A stretch of DNA of 64,000 nucleotides from NCBI GenBank assembly GCA_001404055.1, contig CXTY01000008.1, positions 59,680 to 123,679 on the forward strand, read 5' to 3'. Both the position numbers and the translations under genes were made by a program. Each line of letters begins with the position of its first letter. Positions within the stretch are counted from its first letter, which is position 1. Of the stretch, positions 1 through 7,444 are shown one piece after another. This stretch comes from Roseibium album. Lineage in GTDB: Bacteria; Pseudomonadota; Alphaproteobacteria; Rhizobiales; Stappiaceae. Below the pieces are notes generated by a model, which was not told the origin of the DNA, ran no database searches, and was given only the letters and a program-made list of their open reading frames with translations.

Positions 1-182
1 GTGAAGGACGTATCGGCTCCGTCCGGCCAACTTAAATTTAGTTCTTTTCCATTTGCGAGAACGCGAATTTCTGTCGGTTGTCCCACCTCCAGCACATCCG
101 GCCCGGTGGGCAATGGCCTGTCATTCGATTGCTTTGCAGTGGTCAAGGTTTCAGCTCCGTTTTTGGTCTGGAGCCAGGACAT
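1..182 (-). CDS. gamma-butyrobetaine hydroxylase-like protein, N-terminal part (cut by window edge)
   Basis: Read leftwards from ATG at 182-180, an open frame of 60 codons runs off the left edge without a stop. It contains a segment like IRVLANGKELNLSWPDGAD, which matches the short N-terminal beta domain (DUF971 / GBBH-like N-terminal domain) that precedes the catalytic domain of gamma-butyrobetaine and trimethyllysine dioxygenases. The WPDG motif is the diagnostic part. The catalytic iron-binding domain would lie outside the window, so a stand-alone DUF971 protein cannot be excluded. The gene is divergent from fdxA, with about 90 bp between the start codons. Confidence 0.5.
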   Translation of the reverse strand, partial: MSWLQTKNGAETLTTAKQSNDRPLPTGPDVLEVGQPTEIRVLANGKELNLSWPDGADTSF

Positions 183-275
183 CACGGCAAACGCTCAGCC
201 AATAGCAACTAATTGACCGACTGCGTGTGAAAGCTCGGCAATAACACGAAGAAGATCACCAGAAAGGAGAGGCTC

Positions 276-602
276 ATGACATTTGTCGTCACCGACAATT
301 GCATCAAGTGCAAATACACAGACTGTGTCGAAGTTTGTCCGGTCGATTGCTTCTACGAAGGCGAGAACATGCTGGTCATTCACCCCGACGAATGCATCGA
401 TTGTGGTGTTTGCGAACCTGAGTGTCCGGCGGAAGCAATTCTTCCAGATACCGAGCCGGACGCCCAGAAGTGGTTGGGTCTGAACGCCAAATACGCCGCT
501 CAATGGCCTGTGATTAGCGAAAAGATCAATCCTCTGCCTGAAGCCGAAGAGTGGAATGGCGTAGACGGCAAGCTTGAACATCTGAGTGAAAAAGCGGCCT
601 GA
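276..602 (+). CDS. fdxA: FdxA-type 7Fe ferredoxin
   Basis: Small soluble electron carrier of 108 residues. The N-terminal half carries two cysteine clusters: [17 protein letters not shown] (Cys9 onward) and [12 protein letters not shown] (Cys40 onward). This is the pattern of ferredoxins that hold one [3Fe-4S] and one [4Fe-4S] cluster. The C-terminal extension rich in W, E and K is usual for alphaproteobacterial FdxA, and the length is normal. A strong ribosome binding site (AAAGGAGAGG, about 264-273) precedes ATG 276. The next gene encodes a ferredoxin-NADP reductase, its natural redox partner, so the two are probably co-transcribed. Confidence 0.95.
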   Translation: MTFVVTDNCIKCKYTDCVEVCPVDCFYEGENMLVIHPDECIDCGVCEPECPAEAILPDTEPDAQKWLGLNAKYAAQWPVISEKINPLPEAEEWNGVDGKLEHLSEKAA

Positions 603-650
603 TTTTTACACCCATCTTTGAGTTGCTTTTTCAAAATGAAAGAGGTTGCC

Positions 651-1466
651 ATGAATGTCATGACCCACCCGGCAGAGCTGGAAGACTGCGCACCTGCCGG
701 TACTTTTGTTGAAACTGTCACGTCGGTAACTCACTACACTGACAATCTTTTTCATTTCCACATGACGCGTCCGAACGGCTTTCGTTTTCGATCTGGGGAA
801 TTCGTCATGATCGGTCTGATGATTGATAAAAAACCGGTCTTCAGGGCCTATTCCATAGCGAGCCCGTCCTGGGCTGAAGATCTGGAGTTCTTTTCAATCA
901 AGGTGCCAGATGGCCCGTTGACAGCTCACTTGCAAAAAATTCAACCAGGCGATGCGGTGCTGATGCGCAAAAAGCCGACAGGTACACTGGTAAATGACGC
1001 TCTTGTGGCCGGAAAACGTCTTTACATGTTCTCCACCGGGACAGGTATAGCGCCGTTCGCCAGTGTCATTCGCGATCCCGATACTTACGAAAAGTTCGAT
1101 GAATTGATTTTGACCCACTCCTGCAGAGAGGTTGCAGAGCTGAAATATGGGCAGGAACTCGTCGCATCGGTCAAGCAGGATGAGATGTTGAACGAACTGT
1201 TCGATACGTCGAAACTGCGGCTCTATAACTCTGTAACCCGCGAAACGTTTCCCTATCAGGGCCGCATCACCGACCTGATTGAGAACCGAAAGCTCTTTGC
1301 GGATCTTGATGTGCCGCCGCTGGACCCCGCGACAGACAGAGCGATGATTTGCGGTTCGGCAGAGATGCTCAAGGATACCAAGGCTCTGTTGGAAAAGGCA
1401 GGTCTTACAGAGGGTGCAAACAACCGGCCCGCCGAGTTTGTCATCGAGCGCGCGTTTGCCGGATGA
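651..1466 (+). CDS. fpr: ferredoxin--NADP+ reductase
   Basis: FAD-dependent reductase of 271 residues that exchanges electrons between NADPH and ferredoxin or flavodoxin. Recognised by the FAD-binding motif FRAYSIASPSW, the STGTGIAPF nucleotide-binding loop, the ICGSAEM segment and a family-typical C-terminus ending near FVIERAFAG. ATG 651 is chosen over an in-frame ATG at 618 because it has AAAGAGG 7-8 bases upstream and gives the normal family N-terminus. It follows fdxA closely, and its stop overlaps the start of the next gene in an ATGA, which indicates translational coupling. Confidence 0.93.
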   Translation: MNVMTHPAELEDCAPAGTFVETVTSVTHYTDNLFHFHMTRPNGFRFRSGEFVMIGLMIDKKPVFRAYSIASPSWAEDLEFFSIKVPDGPLTAHLQKIQPGDAVLMRKKPTGTLVNDALVAGKRLYMFSTGTGIAPFASVIRDPDTYEKFDELILTHSCREVAELKYGQELVASVKQDEMLNELFDTSKLRLYNSVTRETFPYQGRITDLIENRKLFADLDVPPLDPATDRAMICGSAEMLKDTKALLEKAGLTEGANNRPAEFVIERAFAG

Positions 1467-2485
1467 TCAGCCGGCGGCTTTCGGCTCACCTGCCAGGTCT
1501 TCTCCTGTGCGTGACAATAGGCCTGCTCGCAAATTTCTTGAGCAGGGCAGCAAATTGGTCCAGCGGGATTCTTCTGATTGATCCCTTTACCTGTGCGATT
1601 GTCATCGGAATAGTGGTCAAATCATTCTTAAAGGTTCGGGCGATCTTCGGCTCTGGAATCCGTTTCAGCTCGATAGTCTTGCTGGAAATTGCTGTTTTTT
1701 TCCTGGGTTTCTCGCTCGACTTCGGCGTTTTCCAGGGCAGCGACATTGTCTTCGTCGGCGGCGTACTCGCACTTGTAGGTCTGATGCTTGTTGTCAGTTT
1801 CACGATTTGCCGTGCGGTGGGCTTGCCGGAGCATCTTGCCGTTCTCGTGGCATGCGGCAATTCGATCTGCGGAAACGCTGCCATCGCTGCGGTCGCTCCC
1901 GCCGTGCAGGCTCGCAACGAAGATGTGGTTGCGGCAGTGACCTTCAGCTCGATACTAGGTGTCTTGTTCGTTGTTTCACTTCCGCTTCTCGCACCGATCA
2001 TGGGTCTCGACGCGTTCCAGTTTGGAACCTTCGCTGGTCTTACGGTCTATGCCGTTCCACAGGTAGTAGCCGCGACAGCACCCGTGAGTTTTCTCAGCAC
2101 GCAAGTTGGCACTGCGGTCAAACTTGTTCGTGTTTTGATGCTGGTGCCGGCCGTGCTGGTAGCTCCGCTGCTGCTGCGCAATCGCGACAGCCCTCGTCGC
2201 AGAGCGTCAAGTCCACGTTTTCATCTCGTCAAAATTCTGCCTTGGTTCATCCCGGGCTTCCTCGTTGCTGCCTGGTTGAACAACACAGGGTTTGTTCCTG
2301 CAAAAGCTTCGAGCCTGAGCTCTGATATTTCACGTGCCCTGTTTTTGATTGCCATGTCTGGGCTTGGGTTAAGCGTGGATTTGCGCCGGCTTCTCTCAAT
2401 AGGCCCTAAGTTGGTTATCAGCATATGCCTGTCCCTCGCGATGCTCTCTCTGGCAAGTTTCTTTTTTGTAAAGTCGCTTTCTTAG
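1463..2485 (+). CDS. YeiH/UPF0324 family putative sulfate exporter
   Basis: Integral membrane protein of 340 residues with about ten hydrophobic segments. The family signature CGNSICGNAAIAAVAP lies at residues 131-146. Members of UPF0324 (YeiH, 10TM putative sulfate exporter) are of this length and are thought to export sulfate or sulfite-type anions, although few have been tested. Start ATG 1463 overlaps the fpr stop (ATGA), so it is translationally coupled to the ferredoxin/reductase pair. That context would suit disposal of sulfite or sulfate from a redox reaction, but the substrate is inference. An upstream in-frame ATG at 1349 lies inside fpr and is not credible. Confidence 0.85.
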   Translation: MISRRLSAHLPGLLLCVTIGLLANFLSRAANWSSGILLIDPFTCAIVIGIVVKSFLKVRAIFGSGIRFSSIVLLEIAVFFLGFSLDFGVFQGSDIVFVGGVLALVGLMLVVSFTICRAVGLPEHLAVLVACGNSICGNAAIAAVAPAVQARNEDVVAAVTFSSILGVLFVVSLPLLAPIMGLDAFQFGTFAGLTVYAVPQVVAATAPVSFLSTQVGTAVKLVRVLMLVPAVLVAPLLLRNRDSPRRRASSPRFHLVKILPWFIPGFLVAAWLNNTGFVPAKASSLSSDISRALFLIAMSGLGLSVDLRRLLSIGPKLVISICLSLAMLSLASFFFVKSLS

Positions 2486-3368
2486 CGGCTCGCAATTGGC
2501 TGTTTCCGGAAAGACAACAGGAGGCAGATCCGCGTTTTTTTCGATCCTTGAGGACGTGCTTGGCATATTCTCTGGCCCAGTCCCGGAAAGTAAATCGAAT
2601 GCCCCGAACCGCAACGCTTTCGATATTCACGCGCCCACCCGCACAATCGATCTGCGTGTTTCGGATGGATGGGCGACCAGATTCTAGCCAGTGCCGTCCC
2701 AATGTGGACCTAACCCAAAGATTGAATAATTCGCTTGGCGAAATAGTCTGAAAACATGGATAAGCTGATCCCGCACTCAAATTCGTGCCGAGCGCTGAGT
2801 GAATTTGAGTACAATCGAAACAGGTTACGCGGATAGACGAAGTTTAAATTTCTCGCCGATAACGGCAAAAAAATGCCATTCAAAAAATGGGAAATCAAGC
2901 GCCTAAAGAAAAGAATGGCGGACAGAGAGGTTGTGCAATAGGCCTTGAAAGTCAAATGCTTGCCTTGTCCAACGCAAAAATAAGTGACGTTGAAAAGATT
3001 GAGGAAATCAGCGCAGCGTCCAACCGGATAAAAGGGGCTGTGCCCCGGCTCAATCAGCATCGGACCACGATTACTGATCCTGCGATCTAAGAGCTGCGAA
3101 AGCGGTTCCAACGCACCGCCCATGACGCCATCAAAGCCACGAACGAAGCGCAGGCGACTAAATTGTTCGTAAGTGGTGTTTAGTTACGTCGTCAATCCAC
3201 GGTACACTTATGAATGAATTGCTTCGCGAGTTGGAGAAGTCAGTAGAATATTGCATGGGTCCTTTCCAGCTGTTGACCTAAAGCGGGGTGGGCGGCAGCG
3301 CAGTCACCAAAACTACTTGCGGTGCAAGCTAACCTGCTTTTTTGTTGTTTTTTTTCAATTATTAGGGC
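2486..3368. other. gene-poor debris region
   Basis: No credible intact gene in about 0.9 kb. Open frames on either strand lack good start sites and resemble no family I recognise. A short plus-strand frame (2887-3090) begins inside the tRNA-Ser-derived repeat and has no family features. The composition is AT-richer than the flanking genes. Together with the tRNA-end repeat (2886-2930) and the adjacent IS3 fragment, this looks like the scarred left end of an integrated element. Confidence 0.5.
2886..2930. repeat. 45-bp near-copy of the tRNA-Ser 3' end and flank (candidate att site)
   Basis: Direct repeat with 50414-50458, 41 of 45 positions identical. The last 16 bases (ATGGCGGACAGAGAGG) are identical to the complement of the CCA end, acceptor stem and first T-arm bases of the tRNA-Ser(GGA) gene at 50444-50533. 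The match ends abruptly within the T-arm. This is what a tyrosine-recombinase attachment site in a tRNA 3' end leaves at the far end of an integrated element. Confidence 0.7.
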
Positions 3369-3488
3369 CAACCGACAGAGTGCAATCCGGATCTTGTCTT
3401 CTGAGGAATACCTCTTCCGCGTCTTACGGCGGATGTCCTTCACCGTACGATCAGCTGCATCCCGATGACGCTCGCTCTTCTGTCTCAT
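3369..3488 (-). pseudogene. IS3-family transposase orfA, N-terminal fragment
   Basis: Reading leftwards from ATG 3488, the first 40 or so residues include TVKDIRRKTRKRYSSEDKIR. This is the recognisable start of the helix-turn-helix OrfA protein of IS3-family elements, usually IRRKTRK.YS.E.KIRIVL. The similarity is lost after KIRIALCRL and no OrfB follows, so it is a truncated, inactive remnant. It sits in the debris zone at the left end of the putative island. Confidence 0.65.
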
Positions 3489-3542
3489 ACTTCACTCCTG
3501 ATCGGTGAAGATGAGCCAAAGCCTCTCGCTTAAGCAATCAGC

Positions 3543-3764
3543 TTATCGGGACCCATAGGCGCTGACGGGGAATAGTGCCGGTGTGGCTTTCGGCGGTTTC
3601 ATTGACGAAGTCGCACCAGATGCATGGAGAGAGGTCATGGCCTGTTCCCCCGTCTGGGAAATCAGACCCGTTACACCAAGTAGTTTGGAAAGGATCATAC
3701 CCGTGCCAACATCCAGTCCCAGATTGATAATGCTAATGATTTGGGCTTCATCGCCAAAGCGCAT
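3543..3764 (-). CDS. unrecognised ORF, probably a gene remnant
   Basis: A 73-codon leftward frame, extendable without an ATG to about 3815, encodes a glycine-rich, moderately hydrophobic chain (LGLDVGTGMILSKLLGV). No family is recognised and no convincing ribosome binding site is seen. It could be the C-terminal end of a decayed gene, since the frame is open upstream of the first ATG with plausible codon use (LNRAGLYGDAGREL). Real function is doubtful. Confidence 0.25.
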   Translation of the reverse strand: MRFGDEAQIISIINLGLDVGTGMILSKLLGVTGLISQTGEQAMTSLHASGATSSMKPPKATPALFPVSAYGSR

Positions 3765-3927
3765 GAGTTCACGTCCGGCGTCACCGTAAAGCCCGGCGCG
3801 GTTCAGACTTTGTTGCTAAGATGATAATAACGGTCTTGCATAAAGAATTGGATTGGATGAACGGATTCGATCCGGGGAAATTTGGCACGCATTGGATTTG
3901 TGAGTATCGACGAATGAGTTTTCCAGC

Positions 3928-4617
3928 ATGAACCGGTCTGAGCAAATCTGCGCTGCCCTTCGAACGGCCATTCTTGAACGCGCCCTGCTGCCTGGCATGA
4001 AGCTGCCTGAGGATACCTTGGGTGAACGTTTTGGTTCAAGCCGGACAATCGTGCGCCAGGCGTTGGAGCGGTTGGCGGCCGAAAGTCTTGTCGAGTTGCG
4101 CCGCAACCGGGGTGCCGTTGTTGCGACGCCGAGCCTGGAAGAGGCCCGGGACCTGTTTGATCTGAGAAGCCAGATTGAAGATCTTGTCATCTGCCGATTG
4201 ATCCGGAACTTCAACGAAGACCATGTGAAGCGTCTCAACGCGCATCTCGAAAAAGAGGTCGCAGCGGAAGCTGGTCCGGAACCGGTTTCAATTCGACTTG
4301 CAACGGAATTTCATATTCTGCTGGCGCAACTCACCAAGAGCCCGGTCTTGATACGTTATGTCGAGGAAATTGGGTATCGCTGCGGGCTGACATTGGCCCT
4401 TTACTCAAGGCCTCACTCCAGCGATTGTGGCATCCAGGAGCACCGTGAAATCATAGATGCCTTGTCGAGTGGAGACGAAGCGCGTGCGAGAGACCTCATG
4501 GGAAGTCACCTCGGCGCAGTGGCAGACCGGGCCTTGATCAAGCCCGAAACTGAAGGGCCGTCCCTTTACCTCGACGCCCTTGAACCCTATGCGCGTGCGG
4601 TCCGTGAAGACAGCTGA
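3928..4617 (+). CDS. GntR-family (FadR/FCD subfamily) transcriptional regulator
   Basis: DNA-binding repressor or activator of 229 residues. The N-terminal winged helix-turn-helix (about residues 1-70) has the GntR signature LPEDTLGERFGSSRTIVRQAL. The C-terminal all-helical FCD ligand-binding domain (about 80-215) has conserved metal or ligand positions, including the His of EFHILLAQL and of QEHREI. It sits upstream of the liv-like transporter operon (5288 onward), with a leftward NTF2-like gene between. The tandem palindromes at 5104-5142 are plausible operators. It resembles the GntR at 12645-13403 closely in its FCD region (SIRLATEFHILLAQLT against SVRLAAEFHILLAELT), so the two are probably paralogues serving related substrates. 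Confidence 0.88.
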   Translation: MNRSEQICAALRTAILERALLPGMKLPEDTLGERFGSSRTIVRQALERLAAESLVELRRNRGAVVATPSLEEARDLFDLRSQIEDLVICRLIRNFNEDHVKRLNAHLEKEVAAEAGPEPVSIRLATEFHILLAQLTKSPVLIRYVEEIGYRCGLTLALYSRPHSSDCGIQEHREIIDALSSGDEARARDLMGSHLGAVADRALIKPETEGPSLYLDALEPYARAVREDS

Positions 4618-4631
4618 TTAGGCCGGAACTG

Positions 4632-5051
4632 TCAGGCCTGTATACCCAAGCGGGTCAGGATCCGTTCTGCGCTGTCGTTCCAGACATCCATCTTGACGAT
4701 CTTGCCGCTCTCCACCTCGAAACGGTCCACATAACGATTACCTTCAAAAGGACTTCCGTCAGGCCATTGTCCGTAGAGCGTGCCGACAGAATAGACCACC
4801 GTACGCTCACCGTCTGTTGCGACGTCAAACGTATTCATTTTCTTTTTCACCCACTTATAGCGGCCTGCATTGAAGGATGTTGGTCCAGACGGGTGATCGT
4901 AAACTCGGCCACCTGTAAAGGTGATGACGACTTGTTCAGAAACAAATGTGGCCGCCAAGTCTGGGTCCGGCTTCATCGACGCTTCCAGATAATCTCGCAC
5001 TATCCGAGCTTCTTCAGGCATCTCTGGATGCATTTGGTCTGCGGTGGTCAT
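4632..5051 (-). CDS. NTF2-like/SnoaL-like family protein
   Basis: Cytosolic protein of 139 residues with the cone-shaped NTF2-like fold expected from its pattern: an N-terminal helix pair (ARIVRDYLEASMKPD), then strands ending in RYVDRFEVESGKIVKMDVWND. Such proteins are small enzymes or ligand-binding accessories, and sequence does not give the substrate. It is convergent with the GntR gene (14-bp gap) and divergent from the liv-like operon. The shared 5052-5287 region holds the palindrome array and a sigma-54 promoter, so it is probably part of the same regulon. Confidence 0.75.
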   Translation of the reverse strand: MTTADQMHPEMPEEARIVRDYLEASMKPDPDLAATFVSEQVVITFTGGRVYDHPSGPTSFNAGRYKWVKKKMNTFDVATDGERTVVYSVGTLYGQWPDGSPFEGNRYVDRFEVESGKIVKMDVWNDSAERILTRLGIQA

Positions 5052-5103
5052 TGCTTATCTCACTGAAAATATGATCTGAACAAACTATAGACGGAAGCCG
5101 AAT

Positions 5104-5142
5104 ATTTGCATGCAAATTTTGTATGCAAAGATTGCATGCAAT
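5104..5142. promoter_or_regulatory. triple TTGCATGCAA palindrome array, probable GntR operators
   Basis: Three copies of a 10-bp palindrome: TTGCATGCAA within 5104-5117, TTGTATGCAA at 5119-5128 and TTGCATGCAA within 5131-5142. Their centres are exactly 13 bp apart. FCD-type GntR regulators bind short palindromes of this kind. The array lies between the divergent NTF2-like gene and the liv-like operon, about 80 bp upstream of the sigma-54 promoter. Assignment to the neighbouring GntR is inference. Confidence 0.65.
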
Positions 5143-5222
5143 TTAGGCGACTTTAACCAAACTTGTGTGCGCCGCAAGCGCTCTACTGAATTAAGATGTT
5201 GTAAAAAAACAACTTTTTTAGG

Positions 5223-5238
5223 TGGCATGTCACTTGCT
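5223..5238 (+). promoter_or_regulatory. sigma-54 promoter of the liv-like operon
   Basis: TGGCATGTCACTTGCT matches the -24/-12 consensus TGGCAC-N5-TTGCW, with GG and GC 12 bp apart. It lies 50 bp upstream of the ATG at 5288, a sensible distance. It implies RpoN-dependent transcription needing an enhancer-binding protein such as NtrC. Confidence 0.75.
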
Positions 5239-5287
5239 TGGTCTCCTGTATTCGGGCTCAAGGTCCGGAAAAGCATAGGAGTCAGTT

Positions 5288-6475
5288 ATGAATTCAGCTA
5301 AATTTCTTCCGAAAGTAACCCGGCGTGTTCTGATGTCCGGCGTGGTTGGTATCGCAGTTGTGGCCGGTTTGCCGGCATACGCCGCTGATACGATCAAAAT
5401 TGGCCTGGTTGCCGCTTTGAGTGGGCAATCGGCAAAATCAGGGCAAGCAATTACCCGTGGTCTTACGATTGCAATCGATGAAATCAATGGCAAGGGCGGT
5501 GTGCTCGGTAAACAGCTCGTGCTGGTAAGCCGGGATGACGAAAGCAATCCGGGCAAGGGATTGGTTGCCGCCCGTGAACTGGTTCAGCGCGAAGGTGTCG
5601 CGGCCCTGATAGGAGGTCTGGATACGCCAGTCTCCTTTGCCATTGTGCCATTCGCCAACCAGTCGAAGATACCATTCGTGGGGCCGTGGGCGGCTGGTAC
5701 GGGGATCACGAAAAACGGGGCTGAGGAAAACTACATTTTCAGGGTCTCCGCGGTCGACGAATTTGTCGATGAAGCGATTACGGAATACCTGATTTCAAAT
5801 TACGGCGCCAAGAAACCTGGCATGATCCTGATCAATAACCCGTGGGGTGAATCCAACGAGAAAGGATTGACCAAAGCGCTTGAGAAACGCGGTATGGAAC
5901 ATGCGGGAATCGAGAAATTCGAAAGCAATGACATTGACGTCGTCCCGCAACTGACCAGGCTCAAGGAAAACGGCGCTGACGGTCTTTTCGTGGTGGCCAA
6001 TGTTGCACCGACCGCACAGGTGGTAAAGTCGCTGGACCGGATGGACTGGGACGTGCCGATGGCGTCGCATTGGGGTCCGGCAGGTGGTCGTTTCACCGAA
6101 CTGGCTGGCAAGAGCGGCGAAAAGCTGCATTTCATTCAGACCTACCTCTTCACGGAAGGCGATGCGAAGGGTGAGGCAATGTTTGCCAAGCTCCAGGAGA
6201 CATTCCCCGAGATCGAGACGATGGCTGATGTAACGCCGGCAACAGGCATAGCCAACGCCTATGACGCGATGTTGCTGTTAGCAGCTGCTATCGAAAAAGC
6301 CGGTTCAACCGACGGACCTGCCATCCGGCAGGCGATGTACGAAATCGAGAATGTCGAAGGTTTGATCAAGACCTACGCCAACCCTTTCACACCTGAAGAC
6401 CAGGACGCCATCGCGCCTGAGGACTATGTTTTCGCGCATTTCGTCGAAGGCGAAATCATTCCGATCAAGGAATAA
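5288..6475 (+). CDS. Leu/Ile/Val-binding-type ABC transporter periplasmic binding protein
   Basis: Periplasmic solute receptor of 395 residues. A signal peptide (hydrophobic core MSGVVGIAVVAGLPAYA) is followed by the type I binding-protein start DTIKIGLVAALSGQSAKSG. The two-lobe Peripla_BP_6 (LivJ/AmiC) domain fills the rest. It is the first gene of the operon for permease 6559, fused permease-ATPases 7445 and amidohydrolase 9961. The LivK superfamily binds amino acids, amides, urea or other small polar solutes. The downstream amidohydrolase suggests a cyclic amide or N-heterocycle, not a plain amino acid. The start is set by AGGAG about 7 bases upstream. Confidence 0.9.
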   Translation: MNSAKFLPKVTRRVLMSGVVGIAVVAGLPAYAADTIKIGLVAALSGQSAKSGQAITRGLTIAIDEINGKGGVLGKQLVLVSRDDESNPGKGLVAARELVQREGVAALIGGLDTPVSFAIVPFANQSKIPFVGPWAAGTGITKNGAEENYIFRVSAVDEFVDEAITEYLISNYGAKKPGMILINNPWGESNEKGLTKALEKRGMEHAGIEKFESNDIDVVPQLTRLKENGADGLFVVANVAPTAQVVKSLDRMDWDVPMASHWGPAGGRFTELAGKSGEKLHFIQTYLFTEGDAKGEAMFAKLQETFPEIETMADVTPATGIANAYDAMLLLAAAIEKAGSTDGPAIRQAMYEIENVEGLIKTYANPFTPEDQDAIAPEDYVFAHFVEGEIIPIKE

Positions 6476-6487
6476 CGCGTTTTCGTG

Positions 6488-6515
6488 AGCCTTCCGCACA
6501 TTAGTGCGGGAGGCT
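6488..6515 (+). other. intercistronic hairpin after binding-protein gene
   Basis: A 12-bp stem (6488-6499 with 6504-6515, one G-U pair) closes a 4-base ATTA loop in the gap between the binding-protein and permease genes. No U-run follows, so it more likely stabilises the upstream mRNA or attenuates than acts as a full terminator. Confidence 0.6.
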
Positions 6516-6558
6516 GGTCTGTTCCGGGCCGACGCCCGACATATTGTGGAATTGCCTC

Positions 6559-7434
6559 ATGACGTTGATGATTGCAGCTATCGTGACCGGAATTGGCCTC
6601 GGCAGCATGTATGGACTTATCGCACTCGGTTTCCAGATCACCTATTCCGTCTCATCCACGGTGAATTTCGCGCAGGGCAGTGTGGTCATGCTGGGTGCGG
6701 TGCTTGGTTATGTCTTTACAGAGCGCCTCGATTTGATCTGGTGGCTGGCCTATCCGCTGGCAATCGTGTGTTGCGGTTTCTTCGGGATGTTCGTCGAAGC
6801 GCTCCTGGTTCGGCCATTTGTCGCACGGGGTTCCGAAGCTTGGTTGATGGCGACGGTCGCCGGTGGAATTTTCCTCGATAATGCGGTTTTGTTTTCCTTC
6901 GGCAACGAGCCGCGCACATTACCCTCCGCGCTCGCGGAGACCACCTGGCAGTTCGCTGGTACAGGCATTTATCCGCAGCAGCTTCTTATCCCGATCGCCG
7001 CCGTCGTCGTTGCGCTGTCTCTCCACTTCCTGTTTCGAAAAACCCTGCACGGCCGGGCTTTGCTCGCCGTTGTTCAAAACACTCAGGCGGCGCGGCTCAT
7101 GGGTATCAACACCACGATGATGATTTCGGGATCCTTCGCGATCTCCGCTATGCTGGCCGGGTGCGCCGGCCTGCTGATTGCACCTCTGTTTTCGGTGCAT
7201 TCCGATATGGGCACGCTGTTCGGGCTCAAGGCGTTTGCCGTTGCAATCCTGGGCGGGATGACTTCCGCGTCCGGCGTAATGCTTGCCGGATTTATCTATG
7301 GGCTGACGGAGGCGCTGGTTACGGCCTATCTCGGCTCATCATCGACCTATATCGTCGTGTTTTCTCTCGTGATTCTTGCGCTCACTGCAAAACCTGATGG
7401 TCTTTTCGGCCAGCCTGCTGTCAAGAAGGTCTGA
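6559..7434 (+). CDS. LivH-type ABC transporter permease
   Basis: Inner-membrane permease of 291 residues of the branched-chain amino acid type (LivH). About eight membrane segments; the family features are LGSMYGLIALGFQITYSVSS near the N-terminus and KAFAVAILGGMTSASG in the C-terminal half, equivalent to the LivH 'AFAA.ILGG' motif. ATG 6559 is preferred to TTG 6544. It pairs with the LivM domain of the next gene to form the channel. The gap to the fused gene is 10 bp. Confidence 0.9.
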   Translation: MTLMIAAIVTGIGLGSMYGLIALGFQITYSVSSTVNFAQGSVVMLGAVLGYVFTERLDLIWWLAYPLAIVCCGFFGMFVEALLVRPFVARGSEAWLMATVAGGIFLDNAVLFSFGNEPRTLPSALAETTWQFAGTGIYPQQLLIPIAAVVVALSLHFLFRKTLHGRALLAVVQNTQAARLMGINTTMMISGSFAISAMLAGCAGLLIAPLFSVHSDMGTLFGLKAFAVAILGGMTSASGVMLAGFIYGLTEALVTAYLGSSSTYIVVFSLVILALTAKPDGLFGQPAVKKV

Positions 7435-7444
7435 GGGTGAACGC

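Noticed and set aside
1..216. Plus-strand GTG frame of 71 codons at the left edge
   Set aside because: The minus strand of the same region encodes a recognisable GBBH-like N-terminus; the plus frame has no family features.
3883..3898. TGGCACG ahead of the first GntR gene, resembling a sigma-54 -24 element
   Set aside because: The -12 GC is missing at the required 12-bp distance (sequence reads TGGCACGCATTGGATT).
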